Counted from the stretch's first letter, positions 1 through 6,889 are shown. The stretch is DNA of 13,809 nucleotides from Verrucomicrobiota bacterium (GCA_027620575.1 JAQCDT010000017.1:1-13809), one strand, 5' to 3'. A program made the numbers and translations. The notes: generated from the letters alone by a model not told the origin.

Positions 1-1
1 T

Positions 2-502
2 ATGACTCAAATAACCTTAAAAGGAACACCCATCAATACAATCGCCAGTCTTCCAGAAGTTGGCACTCAAGCGATCGACTTTCAATTAACCGCCACCGAC
101 TTATCCACGAAAACACTCGCTGATTTCTCAGGCGAAACTTTAATCATCAGCACCTTTCCCAGTCTCGAAACCAGTGTCTGTTCCCTATCCGTCAAGCAGT
201 TCAACGAACGTGTCGCCAATAGAGAAAATACCCGCATCCTTTGTGTCTCTCGTGACCTACCCTTTACCCATAACCGCTTCGCCGAAGCCGAGAATATCGA
301 ACACATCACCTTCCTCTCCGATTTCAAAACCGGTCAATTTGGCAAAGACTACGGACTCGAAATTATTGATGGTGCGTTCACTGGACTCTTTTCACGATGC
401 ATTATCGTCATCGATACCAACGGCACTATAATCTACACCGAGCAAGTCTCCGAAGTCGCTGATGAACCCAACTACTCCGCCGCCTTCGATAGCTTAACTT
501 AA
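2..502 (+). CDS. tpx: Thiol peroxidase (Tpx-type peroxiredoxin), resolving Cys missing
   Basis: Tpx reduces hydrogen peroxide and alkyl hydroperoxides with electrons from thioredoxin. The 166-residue length matches the family (E. coli 168) and the protein aligns end to end with E. coli Tpx by eye. The active-site segment has Pro53, Ser57 and the peroxidatic Cys60 (FPSLETSVC). The catalytic Arg is Arg132. Cys81 matches E. coli Cys82, which is not the resolving residue. At the position of the E. coli resolving Cys95 (motif RFC) this protein has Ala94 (NRFAEAE), and an unusual Cys133 follows the catalytic Arg. It may therefore work as a 1-Cys enzyme or use a different resolving thiol; this is inference. 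ATG is the second base of the window, so the promoter is not visible. The gene ends 5 bases before the stop of the convergent kinase gene. Family assignment is secure; mechanism is not. Confidence 0.93.
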   Translation: MTQITLKGTPINTIASLPEVGTQAIDFQLTATDLSTKTLADFSGETLIISTFPSLETSVCSLSVKQFNERVANRENTRILCVSRDLPFTHNRFAEAENIEHITFLSDFKTGQFGKDYGLEIIDGAFTGLFSRCIIVIDTNGTIIYTEQVSEVADEPNYSAAFDSLT

Positions 503-507
503 GTAAT

Positions 508-1686
508 TTACTCGCTGCTTTTGAGCATGCGGGTGCGGATGTGTTGTTGAGGGAATTGCAGGGTGATGACGGTGCCGACATCGATCTGTGATTCGACGGC
601 GATGTGTCCGCCGTGGTGTCGCATGATACGCTGAACGATCATCATACCGAGTCCGTGTCCTTCGGTCTTGGTGGAGTAATAGGCATCAAATATTTTAGCG
701 ATGTCTTCTTTGGAAATACCGGACCCATTGTCGGCAAATTGTAAATAGATTTGCTCTTCGTCGGCACGGGCGAGGATTTTTAATTGTCCTTTACCGGCCA
801 TGGCTTCCATACCGTTTTTGATGAGGTTGAAAAAGACTTGTTTGATTTGTCCTCGGTCGCCGAGGATGTTGGGGACTTCGCCTTCGACTTCAATTTTGAC
901 TTCGATATTTCGGTCGGAGAGTTCGGCTTCTTGCACACGCAATACTTCTTCGATCAGGGCGATGAGGTTGAGTTCATTGAGTTCGGGCTCTACGGGACGG
1001 ACGGCTTCTAAGAAGTTGTTGATAATGTCGTCTAGGCGTTTGACTTCACCTTGGCAAATTTCGACTGACTCGGCGATGGCTTCTTTGTTGTTTGCTTTGA
1101 GTGCATCTTGAAGTTTTCGTTGGATGAGTTGCAAATGGATGGTGAGTGAGTTGAGTGGGTTGCCGAGCTCGTGGGCGACGCCTGCGGCGAGACGGACAAC
1201 TGAATCACTGCGTTCGTTTTCGATGGTTTCTTCGAGGTTGATTTGGGCTTCGGTGATGTCGGATAAGACGACCACATACCCGCCTGTGGTGTCACTGGAG
1301 ACGGGTGCATCTATCGGCACCATGTACATACGAACGATACGCTTTTCGGGATAGTTGATTTGGATTTCTCGAGAGATGACGGCTTGTTTAGCGCTGTTTT
1401 CATACTCTTCGTTTTCGCTGACAGAGCGAGCGAGGTCGGGCACCATTTTCCAGAGTTGGATAGTTCCGATGTCATTGGGTTTTAAGCCGATCAGTGGACA
1501 GGCGGCTTGGTTGGCGTATTGGATAAGTCCTTCGGAATCGATGACGATGATGCCATCTTGTATAGTGTTGAAGACACTTTCTTGAAGGTTGCGTTCTCGA
1601 GCTAAGCGTTGCACAAGGATGTTTAGGTTGACGGTGTCTAAGTCTTCGAGTCGTCCTAAAATTTTATCGAGTCCTCCGGCTTTCAT
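508..1686 (-). CDS. Soluble PAS-domain sensor histidine kinase
   Basis: A 392-residue two-component kinase of the NtrB/AtoS general type. No membrane segment or signal peptide is visible, so it should sense a cytoplasmic signal. Residues 1-35 are a short helical lead. Residues about 36-145 form a PAS domain (DGIIVIDSEGLIQYANQAA). Residues about 160-230 are the HisKA dimerisation domain with H-box AAGVAHELGNPLNSL and phospho-acceptor His172. Residues about 275-382 are the ATPase domain with N-box FFNLIKNGMEAM (Asn291), G1 box FADNGSGI (Asp319) and G2 box GHGLGMMIV. All catalytic residues look intact. It follows coaB on the same strand after 28 bases, so the two are probably co-transcribed. No response regulator gene is in the window, so partner and signal are unknown. 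No clear Shine-Dalgarno precedes the ATG. Codons are richer in C-ending forms than in smc. Confidence 0.92.
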   Translation of the reverse strand: MKAGGLDKILGRLEDLDTVNLNILVQRLARERNLQESVFNTIQDGIIVIDSEGLIQYANQAACPLIGLKPNDIGTIQLWKMVPDLARSVSENEEYENSAKQAVISREIQINYPEKRIVRMYMVPIDAPVSSDTTGGYVVVLSDITEAQINLEETIENERSDSVVRLAAGVAHELGNPLNSLTIHLQLIQRKLQDALKANNKEAIAESVEICQGEVKRLDDIINNFLEAVRPVEPELNELNLIALIEEVLRVQEAELSDRNIEVKIEVEGEVPNILGDRGQIKQVFFNLIKNGMEAMAGKGQLKILARADEEQIYLQFADNGSGISKEDIAKIFDAYYSTKTEGHGLGMMIVQRIMRHHGGHIAVESQIDVGTVITLQFPQQHIRTRMLKSSE

Positions 1687-1714
1687 GGGTGTGTTGTGTG
1701 CTGATGTGGTTGTC

Positions 1715-2395
1715 TTATTCTGAGGAAGGTGTGTTTTCCGATGTGTTGTCTAAAGTATCGCTGATAGCTTGAATGATTGTTTGGGCTAAGGCGAGCTTGG
1801 AAGTGGGGCCATGGGTTTCAGTGGTGCCGTCCTTTTTTAGGATGGTGATGGTGTTGTTGTCCGAGCCGAAGCCGGTACCTTCTTCGCCGATTTTGTTGGC
1901 GATGACCCAGTCGCAGTTTTTGGCGTGGAGTTTATGGGTGGCGTTGGCTTCCAGATTATCGGTTTCTGCAGCAAAGCCGACGATGAACTGTGCTTGTTTG
2001 CGTTCGCCCATGGTTTTTAAAATGTCGATAGTCTTGGCGAGGTGGATGGTACGCTTGGCGGTGTCTTTTTTCACTTTGAGTTCGCTGTATTCGATGGGTG
2101 TGAAATCACTGACCGCAGCGGCCATGATACAAACATCACAGGCATCAAAGAGTGCATCGACTTGGTGGTACATAGACTCTGCCGAGACGACTGGATAAAG
2201 GATCGCTCCATCGGGCTCTTGAAGATTCACGGGGCCCGAGACAAGATCAACCGACCATCCTTGCTTGAGAGCGGCTTCAGCGAGGGCAAAGCCCATTTTG
2301 CCAGTGGATGGGTTACTGATAAATCGTACGGGGTCGATAAATTCTTGGGTCGGCCCGGCGGTGATTAAACATCGTAGTGAACTTGTCTTTGACAT
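1715..2395 (-). CDS. coaB: Stand-alone phosphopantothenate-cysteine ligase (CoaB)
   Basis: CoaB joins 4'-phosphopantothenate to cysteine using CTP (bacterial type) in coenzyme A synthesis. The 226 residues match only the C-terminal half of the usual CoaBC (Dfp) fusion. Visible signatures are ITAGPTQEFIDPVRFISN with the key Asn28, STGKMG, AAAVSDF at 92-98, the Lys cluster ELKVKK at 106-110, FIVGFAAETDN, and FGSDNN at 176-181. The flavin-dependent CoaC decarboxylase domain is absent. It cannot have been lost to a nearby frameshift, because the DNA upstream of the start holds a divergent membrane-protein gene. CoaC must therefore be encoded elsewhere. The ATG at 2395 sits directly before MSKTSSLRCLITAG, the usual distance from the first motif; no Shine-Dalgarno is evident. 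The last 15 or so residues are a Ser/Thr/Glu-rich tail without recognisable function. The kinase gene follows after 28 bases. Confidence 0.92.
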   Translation of the reverse strand: MSKTSSLRCLITAGPTQEFIDPVRFISNPSTGKMGFALAEAALKQGWSVDLVSGPVNLQEPDGAILYPVVSAESMYHQVDALFDACDVCIMAAAVSDFTPIEYSELKVKKDTAKRTIHLAKTIDILKTMGERKQAQFIVGFAAETDNLEANATHKLHAKNCDWVIANKIGEEGTGFGSDNNTITILKKDGTTETHGPTSKLALAQTIIQAISDTLDNTSENTPSSE

Positions 2396-2417
2396 TTGAA
2401 AGGTTTTTTAGGTTATT
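2389..2417 (+). promoter_or_regulatory. Possible promoter for the VC0807-like gene
   Basis: A perfect TTGACA lies at 2389-2394, overlapping the first codon of the divergent coaB gene. A 17-base spacer leads to GTTATT at 2412-2417, which matches the TATAAT consensus at only three of six positions. Transcription from it would begin about at the ATG at 2425, giving an almost leaderless message, in line with the lack of a Shine-Dalgarno there. The -10 box is weak, so this is a suggestion only. Confidence 0.3.
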
Positions 2418-2424
2418 GTTCGTT

Positions 2425-3216
2425 ATGAACGAAATGGAAGAGGTAAGCGAACCAAAAAATAAGGCAGCGGCATCGGTGAGTTCGGGGTCTCCGAATTCTG
2501 CAAAAAAAGAAAATGTGTTTTTAAACATGGGGTTCAATATTTTGCTACCCATTTTAATTTTGAACAAAGGGGATCAATTTTTGGGTGATTGGCTGTCCTC
2601 TTATTTTGAAAATACTGCGGTGCCGATTTTGCTCATCGCCCTACTCTTTCCAATTAGCTATTTTTTCTACGACCTAATCACACGAAAGAAATATAATTTC
2701 ATTTCGATATTGGGTTTAATTTCTGTTTTGTTGACGGGCGGGATTGGGATTTTAGAGATTCCGACTGAGTGGTTTGCGGTGAAAGAGGCAGCGATCCCTG
2801 CGTTGATTGGCTTAGCCGTTATCGTGTCGTTGCGGACTCCTTATCCTTTAGTGCGTACGTTTTTGCTGAATCCTGAATTGATGGATGTGGATAAAATAGA
2901 TGCTGCACTTGCGGAGAAAGGTTGCCGTGGGGCTTTTGATCAACTGTTAGTACGCTGTACCTATTGGTTAGGCTTCTCTTTTGTCTTCAGTGCAGTCTTG
3001 AATTTTGTGCTGGCTCGTTGGATTGTAGTCAGTCCGAGTGGGACAGATGCCTACAATGAAGAAGTGGCTCGTATGATGCTATGGAGCTGGCCGGTGATCG
3101 CTATTCCTTGTTTGGTGATTACCATGTACGCCTTGTGGCTCTTGCTGAAAGGGATACAAGATTTGACGGGCTACAAGCTCGAGTCCTTTATCCGTGCTGA
3201 ACACACAGAGAAATAA
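2425..3216 (+). CDS. VC0807-like multi-pass inner membrane protein, function unknown
   Basis: A 263-residue hydrophobic protein resembling the uncharacterised VC0807 family. Features I associate with that family are an NILLPILIL segment near residue 38, FPISYFFYD at 75-83, the strongly conserved-looking GLISVLLTGGIGIL at 97-110, an EAAIPALIGL segment at 121-130, and SAVLNF at 189-194. About six membrane segments are visible (near 36-47, 65-85, 92-110, 121-136, 180-201 and 218-241), after a charged, low-complexity N-terminus of about 30 residues. No catalytic motif or known transporter signature is seen, so I assign no function. I chose the ATG at 2425. A GTG at 2377 would lengthen the protein by 16 residues but would lie inside the coaB coding region. 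The gene is divergent from coaB and convergent with gltA, so it is probably transcribed alone. Confidence 0.83.
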   Translation: MNEMEEVSEPKNKAAASVSSGSPNSAKKENVFLNMGFNILLPILILNKGDQFLGDWLSSYFENTAVPILLIALLFPISYFFYDLITRKKYNFISILGLISVLLTGGIGILEIPTEWFAVKEAAIPALIGLAVIVSLRTPYPLVRTFLLNPELMDVDKIDAALAEKGCRGAFDQLLVRCTYWLGFSFVFSAVLNFVLARWIVVSPSGTDAYNEEVARMMLWSWPVIAIPCLVITMYALWLLLKGIQDLTGYKLESFIRAEHTEK

Positions 3217-3238
3217 TCAAAGAGACATGTCTTGATTA
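3214..3238. repeat. Inverted repeat spanning two convergent stop codons
   Basis: TAATCAA at 3214-3220 is the exact reverse complement of TTGATTA at 3232-3238. Between and overlapping the arms lies the perfect 10-base palindrome AGACATGTCT (3223-3232). The left arm contains the TAA of the VC0807-like gene and the right arm contains the TAA of gltA read from the other strand. It could be a bidirectional termination element, but the stem is AT-rich and neither side has a T-tract, so that role is uncertain. Confidence 0.4.
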
Positions 3239-4528
3239 AGGACGTTTGTCTATTTTGACGAAGTTGCGGTCGTCGTAGCCAGTGTAGATTTGTCTTGGGC
3301 GATGGATACGGCTTTTAGGATTTTCCGCAATTTCTTTCCAGTTGGCCATCCACCCTGGAATACGTCCAAGTGCGAACATCACTGTAAAGAAATCAACTGG
3401 AATGCCGATCGCTTTTAGGATGATGCCACTGTAAAAATCAACATTTGGATAGAGTTTGCGTTGGACAAAATACTCGTCTTCAAGGGCGGCTCGTTCCAGT
3501 CGGCGTGCGATGTCGAGCAATGGGTCATTGATGCCGATTTTCTCTAATACGCTGACGGCGCTCTTACCTAAAATCTTTGCTCTTGGGTCGTAATTTTTAT
3601 ACACACGATGACCGAAGCCCATGAGTTTGGCTTGGCCTGATTTAGCCGCTTCAATGAAGCCTGTACCATCATCACCGGTGGCGTGAATCGCTTCGAGCAT
3701 TTCGATCACAGCCATATTGGCACCCCCATGGGAGGGGCCCCAAAGTGCAGAAATACCTGCTGAGATCGATGCAAATAAATTTGTGCCACTGGATGCGACC
3801 ATACGCACAGTTGAGGTGGAACAATTTTGTTCGTGGTCGGCATGGAGTAAAAAGAATAGATCGAGTGCTTCAGAAGCGCCGCAAGTATCGACATAGGGCA
3901 CTTCGGGCTTGGAGAGAAGCATACTGAGAAAGTCTTCTGAGTAGGATTTCGTAGAATCCGACTCCATCATAGGCAGACCCATTTTCTTACGATAGATCAT
4001 GGCGGCTATGGTGCGGGCCTTGGACATTAAAATAGAGGAAGCGGCGTCGAAATGCTCTAGGTCAAGTTTACGATTATTCGTGGCATACTCTGAATGGTAG
4101 GTGCACAATGAATTAATAATCGAGGAGAGCATGGCCATAGGATGAGAGTCTTGATGGAAACCTTCAAAGATCGGATACATTTTTGCATCGAGCGTGGCGT
4201 TGCTTAAAATATTTCGCTCAAAGGCTTTTAGGGCGACTTCACTAGGAAGCTCTCCATAAATAATCAGGTAAGCCGTTTCTAAAAAAGTAGACTGTTCTGC
4301 TAGTTGCTCAATCGGATAGCCACGATGTTGTAGGATGCCCTTCTCTCCATTGATGAAGGTGATTCCACTTTCACAGGACCCTGTGTTTCCGTAACCTTCA
4401 TCAAATGCTATATGACCGGTCTTGCTGCGGAGAGTTCTCAAGTCGATCGCACGCTCAGCCTTTGTCCCTTCCATGATTGGAAACTCAAAATTTTCGTCAC
4501 CGAGTCGTACTATACCAATTGGATCCAT
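3236..4528 (-). CDS. gltA: Citrate synthase (hexameric, GltA type)
   Basis: Condenses oxaloacetate and acetyl-CoA to citrate at the entry of the TCA cycle, in the cytoplasm. The length of 430 residues is close to E. coli GltA (427), and the protein has the N-terminal beta domain of the larger Gram-negative type. The catalytic residues are all visible: His267 in WGPSHGGAN, His307 in GFGHRVYKNYDPRA and Asp364 in NVDFYSGI. HADHEQNCSTSTVR (229-242) and the C-terminal arginine segment RIHRPRQIYTG also match the family closely. The gene starts 29 bases after hisH on the same strand. The leader is AT-rich with no good Shine-Dalgarno, only the purine run AAAGAAAA. It could be read through from the his genes or have its own promoter inside the 3' end of hisH; I see no convincing -35/-10 pair. 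It is the last gene of the minus-strand run. Confidence 0.97.
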   Translation of the reverse strand: MDPIGIVRLGDENFEFPIMEGTKAERAIDLRTLRSKTGHIAFDEGYGNTGSCESGITFINGEKGILQHRGYPIEQLAEQSTFLETAYLIIYGELPSEVALKAFERNILSNATLDAKMYPIFEGFHQDSHPMAMLSSIINSLCTYHSEYATNNRKLDLEHFDAASSILMSKARTIAAMIYRKKMGLPMMESDSTKSYSEDFLSMLLSKPEVPYVDTCGASEALDLFFLLHADHEQNCSTSTVRMVASSGTNLFASISAGISALWGPSHGGANMAVIEMLEAIHATGDDGTGFIEAAKSGQAKLMGFGHRVYKNYDPRAKILGKSAVSVLEKIGINDPLLDIARRLERAALEDEYFVQRKLYPNVDFYSGIILKAIGIPVDFFTVMFALGRIPGWMANWKEIAENPKSRIHRPRQIYTGYDDRNFVKIDKRP

Positions 4529-4557
4529 GTATTTTGTATTTTCTTTGCTTAAATTAT

Positions 4558-5202
4558 TTAAGAATTAATGGTTTTTAAAAAGTTTGAGTAGAGTTGCAAT
4601 CCTTTAACTTGTTGAGTTTTGTTCCTGCTTTGGACGGCGACACAATTACCTGAGCGGATGCCCGAGCAAAAAGGCTTACCGTATTCGGTTTCAAACAAAT
4701 GCAAGGCCTTGTTTTTGGGTTCCACATAATAACTGTGCACAAAATAAAACTGATCCTCTCCGCTCGTAATGCCTTCGGTAAGTGTTGAGTCCTCTTGAAA
4801 GCGGACGGAATTCCAACCCATGTGAGGAACTTTTAATTGAGTCTCTGAAGCGTTAGGAAAGCGTTTAACTGAACCTTCAAAAATACCGAGACCTTGTGTA
4901 TTTCCTTCTTCGGAAAATTCAAAGAGGGCTTGGAAGCCTAGGCAGATACCAAAAAAGGGTCGATCTTGCTCAATCCAATCTTTGATGAGTTGGTCTAAGC
5001 CAGTCTTTGCGAGTAATTGCATCGTGTCGACAATGGCACCTTGTCCAGGGAACACTAGGGCGTCTGCGGACTCAGCTTCCTCGGGCGTTTGTATCAAAGA
5101 GGCATCGGCTCCAACCGCTTGCCATGCTTTGACAACGGAACGGAGGTTGCCCATTCCGTAATCAATCACTGCAAGCTTTGGACTTTTCCTAGACTCAGAC
5201 AT
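4558..5202 (-). CDS. hisH: HisH, glutaminase subunit of imidazole glycerol phosphate synthase, with altered triad
   Basis: HisH releases ammonia from glutamine and channels it to HisF, which makes imidazole glycerol phosphate and AICAR. The 214-residue protein shows the class I amidotransferase fold: VIDYGMGNLRSV at the N-terminus, oxyanion strand FPGQGA (51-56), nucleophile Cys87 in GICLGFQ, KVPHMGWN at 124-131, FYFVHSYYV at 152-160, and FCSGIRSGNCVAVQ at 178-191. The next stretch should read about FHPEKS, supplying the catalytic His and Glu. Here it is SRNKT (192-196), so both residues are absent and the segment is one residue shorter, while QQVK-GLQLYSNFL continues in frame. As written, the glutaminase should be dead or severely impaired. 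The change could be real or an assembly error. A strong Shine-Dalgarno precedes the ATG. hisB ends 17 bases upstream. The HisF partner is not in the window. Confidence 0.94.
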   Translation of the reverse strand: MSESRKSPKLAVIDYGMGNLRSVVKAWQAVGADASLIQTPEEAESADALVFPGQGAIVDTMQLLAKTGLDQLIKDWIEQDRPFFGICLGFQALFEFSEEGNTQGLGIFEGSVKRFPNASETQLKVPHMGWNSVRFQEDSTLTEGITSGEDQFYFVHSYYVEPKNKALHLFETEYGKPFCSGIRSGNCVAVQSRNKTQQVKGLQLYSNFLKTINS

Positions 5203-5210
5203 ACCGCATA

Positions 5211-5216
5211 CTCCCT
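5211..5216 (-). promoter_or_regulatory. Ribosome binding site of hisH
   Basis: Read on the minus strand, AGGGAG lies 8 bases before the hisH ATG. This is one of the few clear Shine-Dalgarno sites in the window and fixes the hisH start. It lies in the 17-base gap after hisB. Confidence 0.7.
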
Positions 5217-5219
5217 AAC

Positions 5220-5816
5220 TTAAAGCATTCCTTTGGTCGTGGGGATGCTGTCACCTAAGCGGGGGTCTATTTGGGTGGCACTGTCTAACGCTCGTGCAAA
5301 TGATTTAAAAATACTTTCTGCGATATGGTGTGGTTCTTCACCATATTCTAAATTAATGTGAAGATTACAGCAGGCTTCGTTGGCAAAGGCTTGAAAAAAT
5401 TCTTTGACGAGTCCGATGTTAAAATCACGCACCATTGAGTCACTCGACTCTACTTTATAGACAAAAGCTTGTCGATTGGAGAGGTCGATAGCCACACGGG
5501 CTAAACATTCATCCATTGGCAACAAGAAGAAACCATAACGTTTAATACCCCTTTTTTCCGCTAAGGCTTCTTTAACTAATTGACCAAGAACGATCCCTGT
5601 ATCTTCAACTGTGTGGTGATAATCGACATCAATATCACCTTCGGCTTTGACGGTTAAATCAAAGAGTCCGTGGCGAGCGAATAAGGTTAACATGTGGTCA
5701 AAGAATGGAATACCGGTATCGATTGAAGAGTCGCCCGATCCATCAATATTTAACTCTGCTTGTATGCGAGTTTCTTTGGTATTGCGTGTCAGTTTTGCTG
5801 TTCTTGATTTAGCCAT
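5220..5816 (-). CDS. hisB: Imidazoleglycerol-phosphate dehydratase (monofunctional HisB)
   Basis: Dehydrates imidazole glycerol phosphate to imidazole acetol phosphate, two steps before histidinol, using manganese. The 198-residue length is that of the monofunctional enzyme; the histidinol-phosphatase domain fused in E. coli is absent, so a separate phosphatase is needed. Metal-binding and catalytic signatures are FFDHM with His41, DYHHTVED with His67/His68/Glu71/Asp72, and HHIAESIFKSFARAL with His163/His164/Glu167. The C-terminus IPTTKGML matches the family's usual ending. One small departure: the residue two before the second HH pair, usually Asn (GxNxHH), is Glu161. The start is supported by family-typical MAKSRTAKLTRNTKET and by a good Shine-Dalgarno, although it overlaps the end of hisC by 28 bases. 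Its substrate comes from HisH/HisF and its product goes to HisC. Confidence 0.97.
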   Translation of the reverse strand: MAKSRTAKLTRNTKETRIQAELNIDGSGDSSIDTGIPFFDHMLTLFARHGLFDLTVKAEGDIDVDYHHTVEDTGIVLGQLVKEALAEKRGIKRYGFFLLPMDECLARVAIDLSNRQAFVYKVESSDSMVRDFNIGLVKEFFQAFANEACCNLHINLEYGEEPHHIAESIFKSFARALDSATQIDPRLGDSIPTTKGML

Positions 5817-6889
5817 GATTCTATCCCCTGATTAAAGGTTTTCATTTGATTATCTGTTCCTATACTGACTCGAAGAAAAGAGCAAGTTAAAGGATGCGAC
5901 CCAAAATAACGAACTAATATTTTCCGGGACTTCAAATATTCAAAAAGTGAGGCGGCGACTTCTGGGCCGGTCGCTCCCTGTGCATCTTTGGGTTGCGTAA
6001 AAAGAAAATTAGCCGAAGAGGGATAGGTAAACCAATCGAAGGATTTGAAAAATGCTTCGCTCTGACTTCGTGTTTGTATAACCTTTTGGCAGTTTGTTTC
6101 AAAGTGTGCACGATCTTCAAGGGCGACTTGGGCGATGGTTTGTGCGAGGCGATCGACATTGTAGGCATCACGGACACGGTCGAGGACTTGAATGATTTGG
6201 GGACTGGCGAGCGCGTAGCCGACTCGGAGTCCTGCCAAGCTGTACGATTTGGAAAACGTCTGAACCACAATCAGGTTTTCATATGTTTTCAGTAAGGGTG
6301 CTGCTGACTGTCCGCCAAAATCAATATAAGCCTCATCAACGACTAAGATGCCTTTAATTTTTTTGAGTATCGCTTCAATGGATTCTAGGGAGAAGCAAAC
6401 TCCGGTTGGTGCATTGGGATTGGTGAGAAAGAAGACGGAGGCAGGCGTATTGGCAATAGTATCGACAGGCAGTTCCATACTTTCTTCAAAAGGGATATTG
6501 AGCAAATCGCCACCCGACATAGCAACAACAACTGGGTACAAGGAATAACTAGGGACGGTATGACCGGCCTGCCCTAGCCCAACAAAACTACGGGTGATCA
6601 TATCGAGGATATTGTCCGAACCATTACCAATGATCACATGCTCGGCGGATAAGTCGAATTGCTGAGCAATAACTTTGCGTAATGCAAGGCTAGTTGGCTC
6701 TGGATACAATCTCAGTAAATCGACTTGCTCTTGAATCGATTGAGCAATCTTAGGGGATGCAGGATAAGGGTTTTCGTTAGTGTTTAATTTTACCCAACCT
6801 TCAGTTTGAGGTTGTTCACCAGGGACATAAGGTGAGAGGTCTTTCACCCAAGAAACGATTAATTTATCTGCATTGAATGGTTCGCTCAT
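5789..6889 (-). CDS. hisC: Histidinol-phosphate aminotransferase (HisC)
   Basis: A PLP-dependent fold-type I aminotransferase that converts imidazole acetol phosphate and glutamate to histidinol phosphate. The length of 366 residues is typical. Signatures in order: KLNTNENPYPASP (34-46), IIGNGSDNILDMI (86-98, cofactor phosphate region), FFLTNPNAPTG (153-163), VVDEAYIDF (183-191, with the Asp that contacts the PLP nitrogen), and TFSKSYSLAGLRVGYA (211-226), with Schiff-base Lys214 and Arg222. Related aminotransferases share this fold, but the position between hisD and hisB settles the role. The ATG overlaps the TGA of hisD in an ATGA arrangement, the classic sign of translational coupling. Its own 3' end overlaps hisB by 28 bases. 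Upstream of the ATG there is only a weak purine-rich stretch. Confidence 0.96.
   Translation of the reverse strand: MSEPFNADKLIVSWVKDLSPYVPGEQPQTEGWVKLNTNENPYPASPKIAQSIQEQVDLLRLYPEPTSLALRKVIAQQFDLSAEHVIIGNGSDNILDMITRSFVGLGQAGHTVPSYSLYPVVVAMSGGDLLNIPFEESMELPVDTIANTPASVFFLTNPNAPTGVCFSLESIEAILKKIKGILVVDEAYIDFGGQSAAPLLKTYENLIVVQTFSKSYSLAGLRVGYALASPQIIQVLDRVRDAYNVDRLAQTIAQVALEDRAHFETNCQKVIQTRSQSEAFFKSFDWFTYPSSANFLFTQPKDAQGATGPEVAASLFEYLKSRKILVRYFGSHPLTCSFLRVSIGTDNQMKTFNQGIESWLNQEQQN
5825..5829 (-). promoter_or_regulatory. Ribosome binding site of hisB inside hisC
   Basis: AGGGG on the minus strand lies 8 bases before the hisB ATG, within the last codons of hisC. It supports the hisB start that overlaps hisC by 28 bases and so suggests coupled translation. 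Confidence 0.65.

Noticed and set aside
497..504. ACTTAAGT palindrome between tpx and the kinase gene as a terminator
   Set aside because: Only 8 bases, AT-rich, with no loop, no longer stem and no T-tract.
784..1111. Plus-strand open frames inside the kinase gene
   Set aside because: They are antisense to a conserved histidine kinase and encode low-complexity Phe/Asp-rich or Ser/Arg-rich strings typical of shadow frames.
2377..2424. GTG at 2377 as the start of the VC0807-like gene
   Set aside because: It would add 16 residues encoded inside the 5' end of coaB on the other strand and over the intergenic gap, with no Shine-Dalgarno; the ATG at 2425 is more likely.
4600..4650. A single frameshift explaining the altered HisH active site
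   Set aside because: Neither alternative frame encodes FHPE across the site, and the downstream family sequence GLQLYSNFL is in the original frame; one indel cannot explain it, only a compensating pair or a real replacement.
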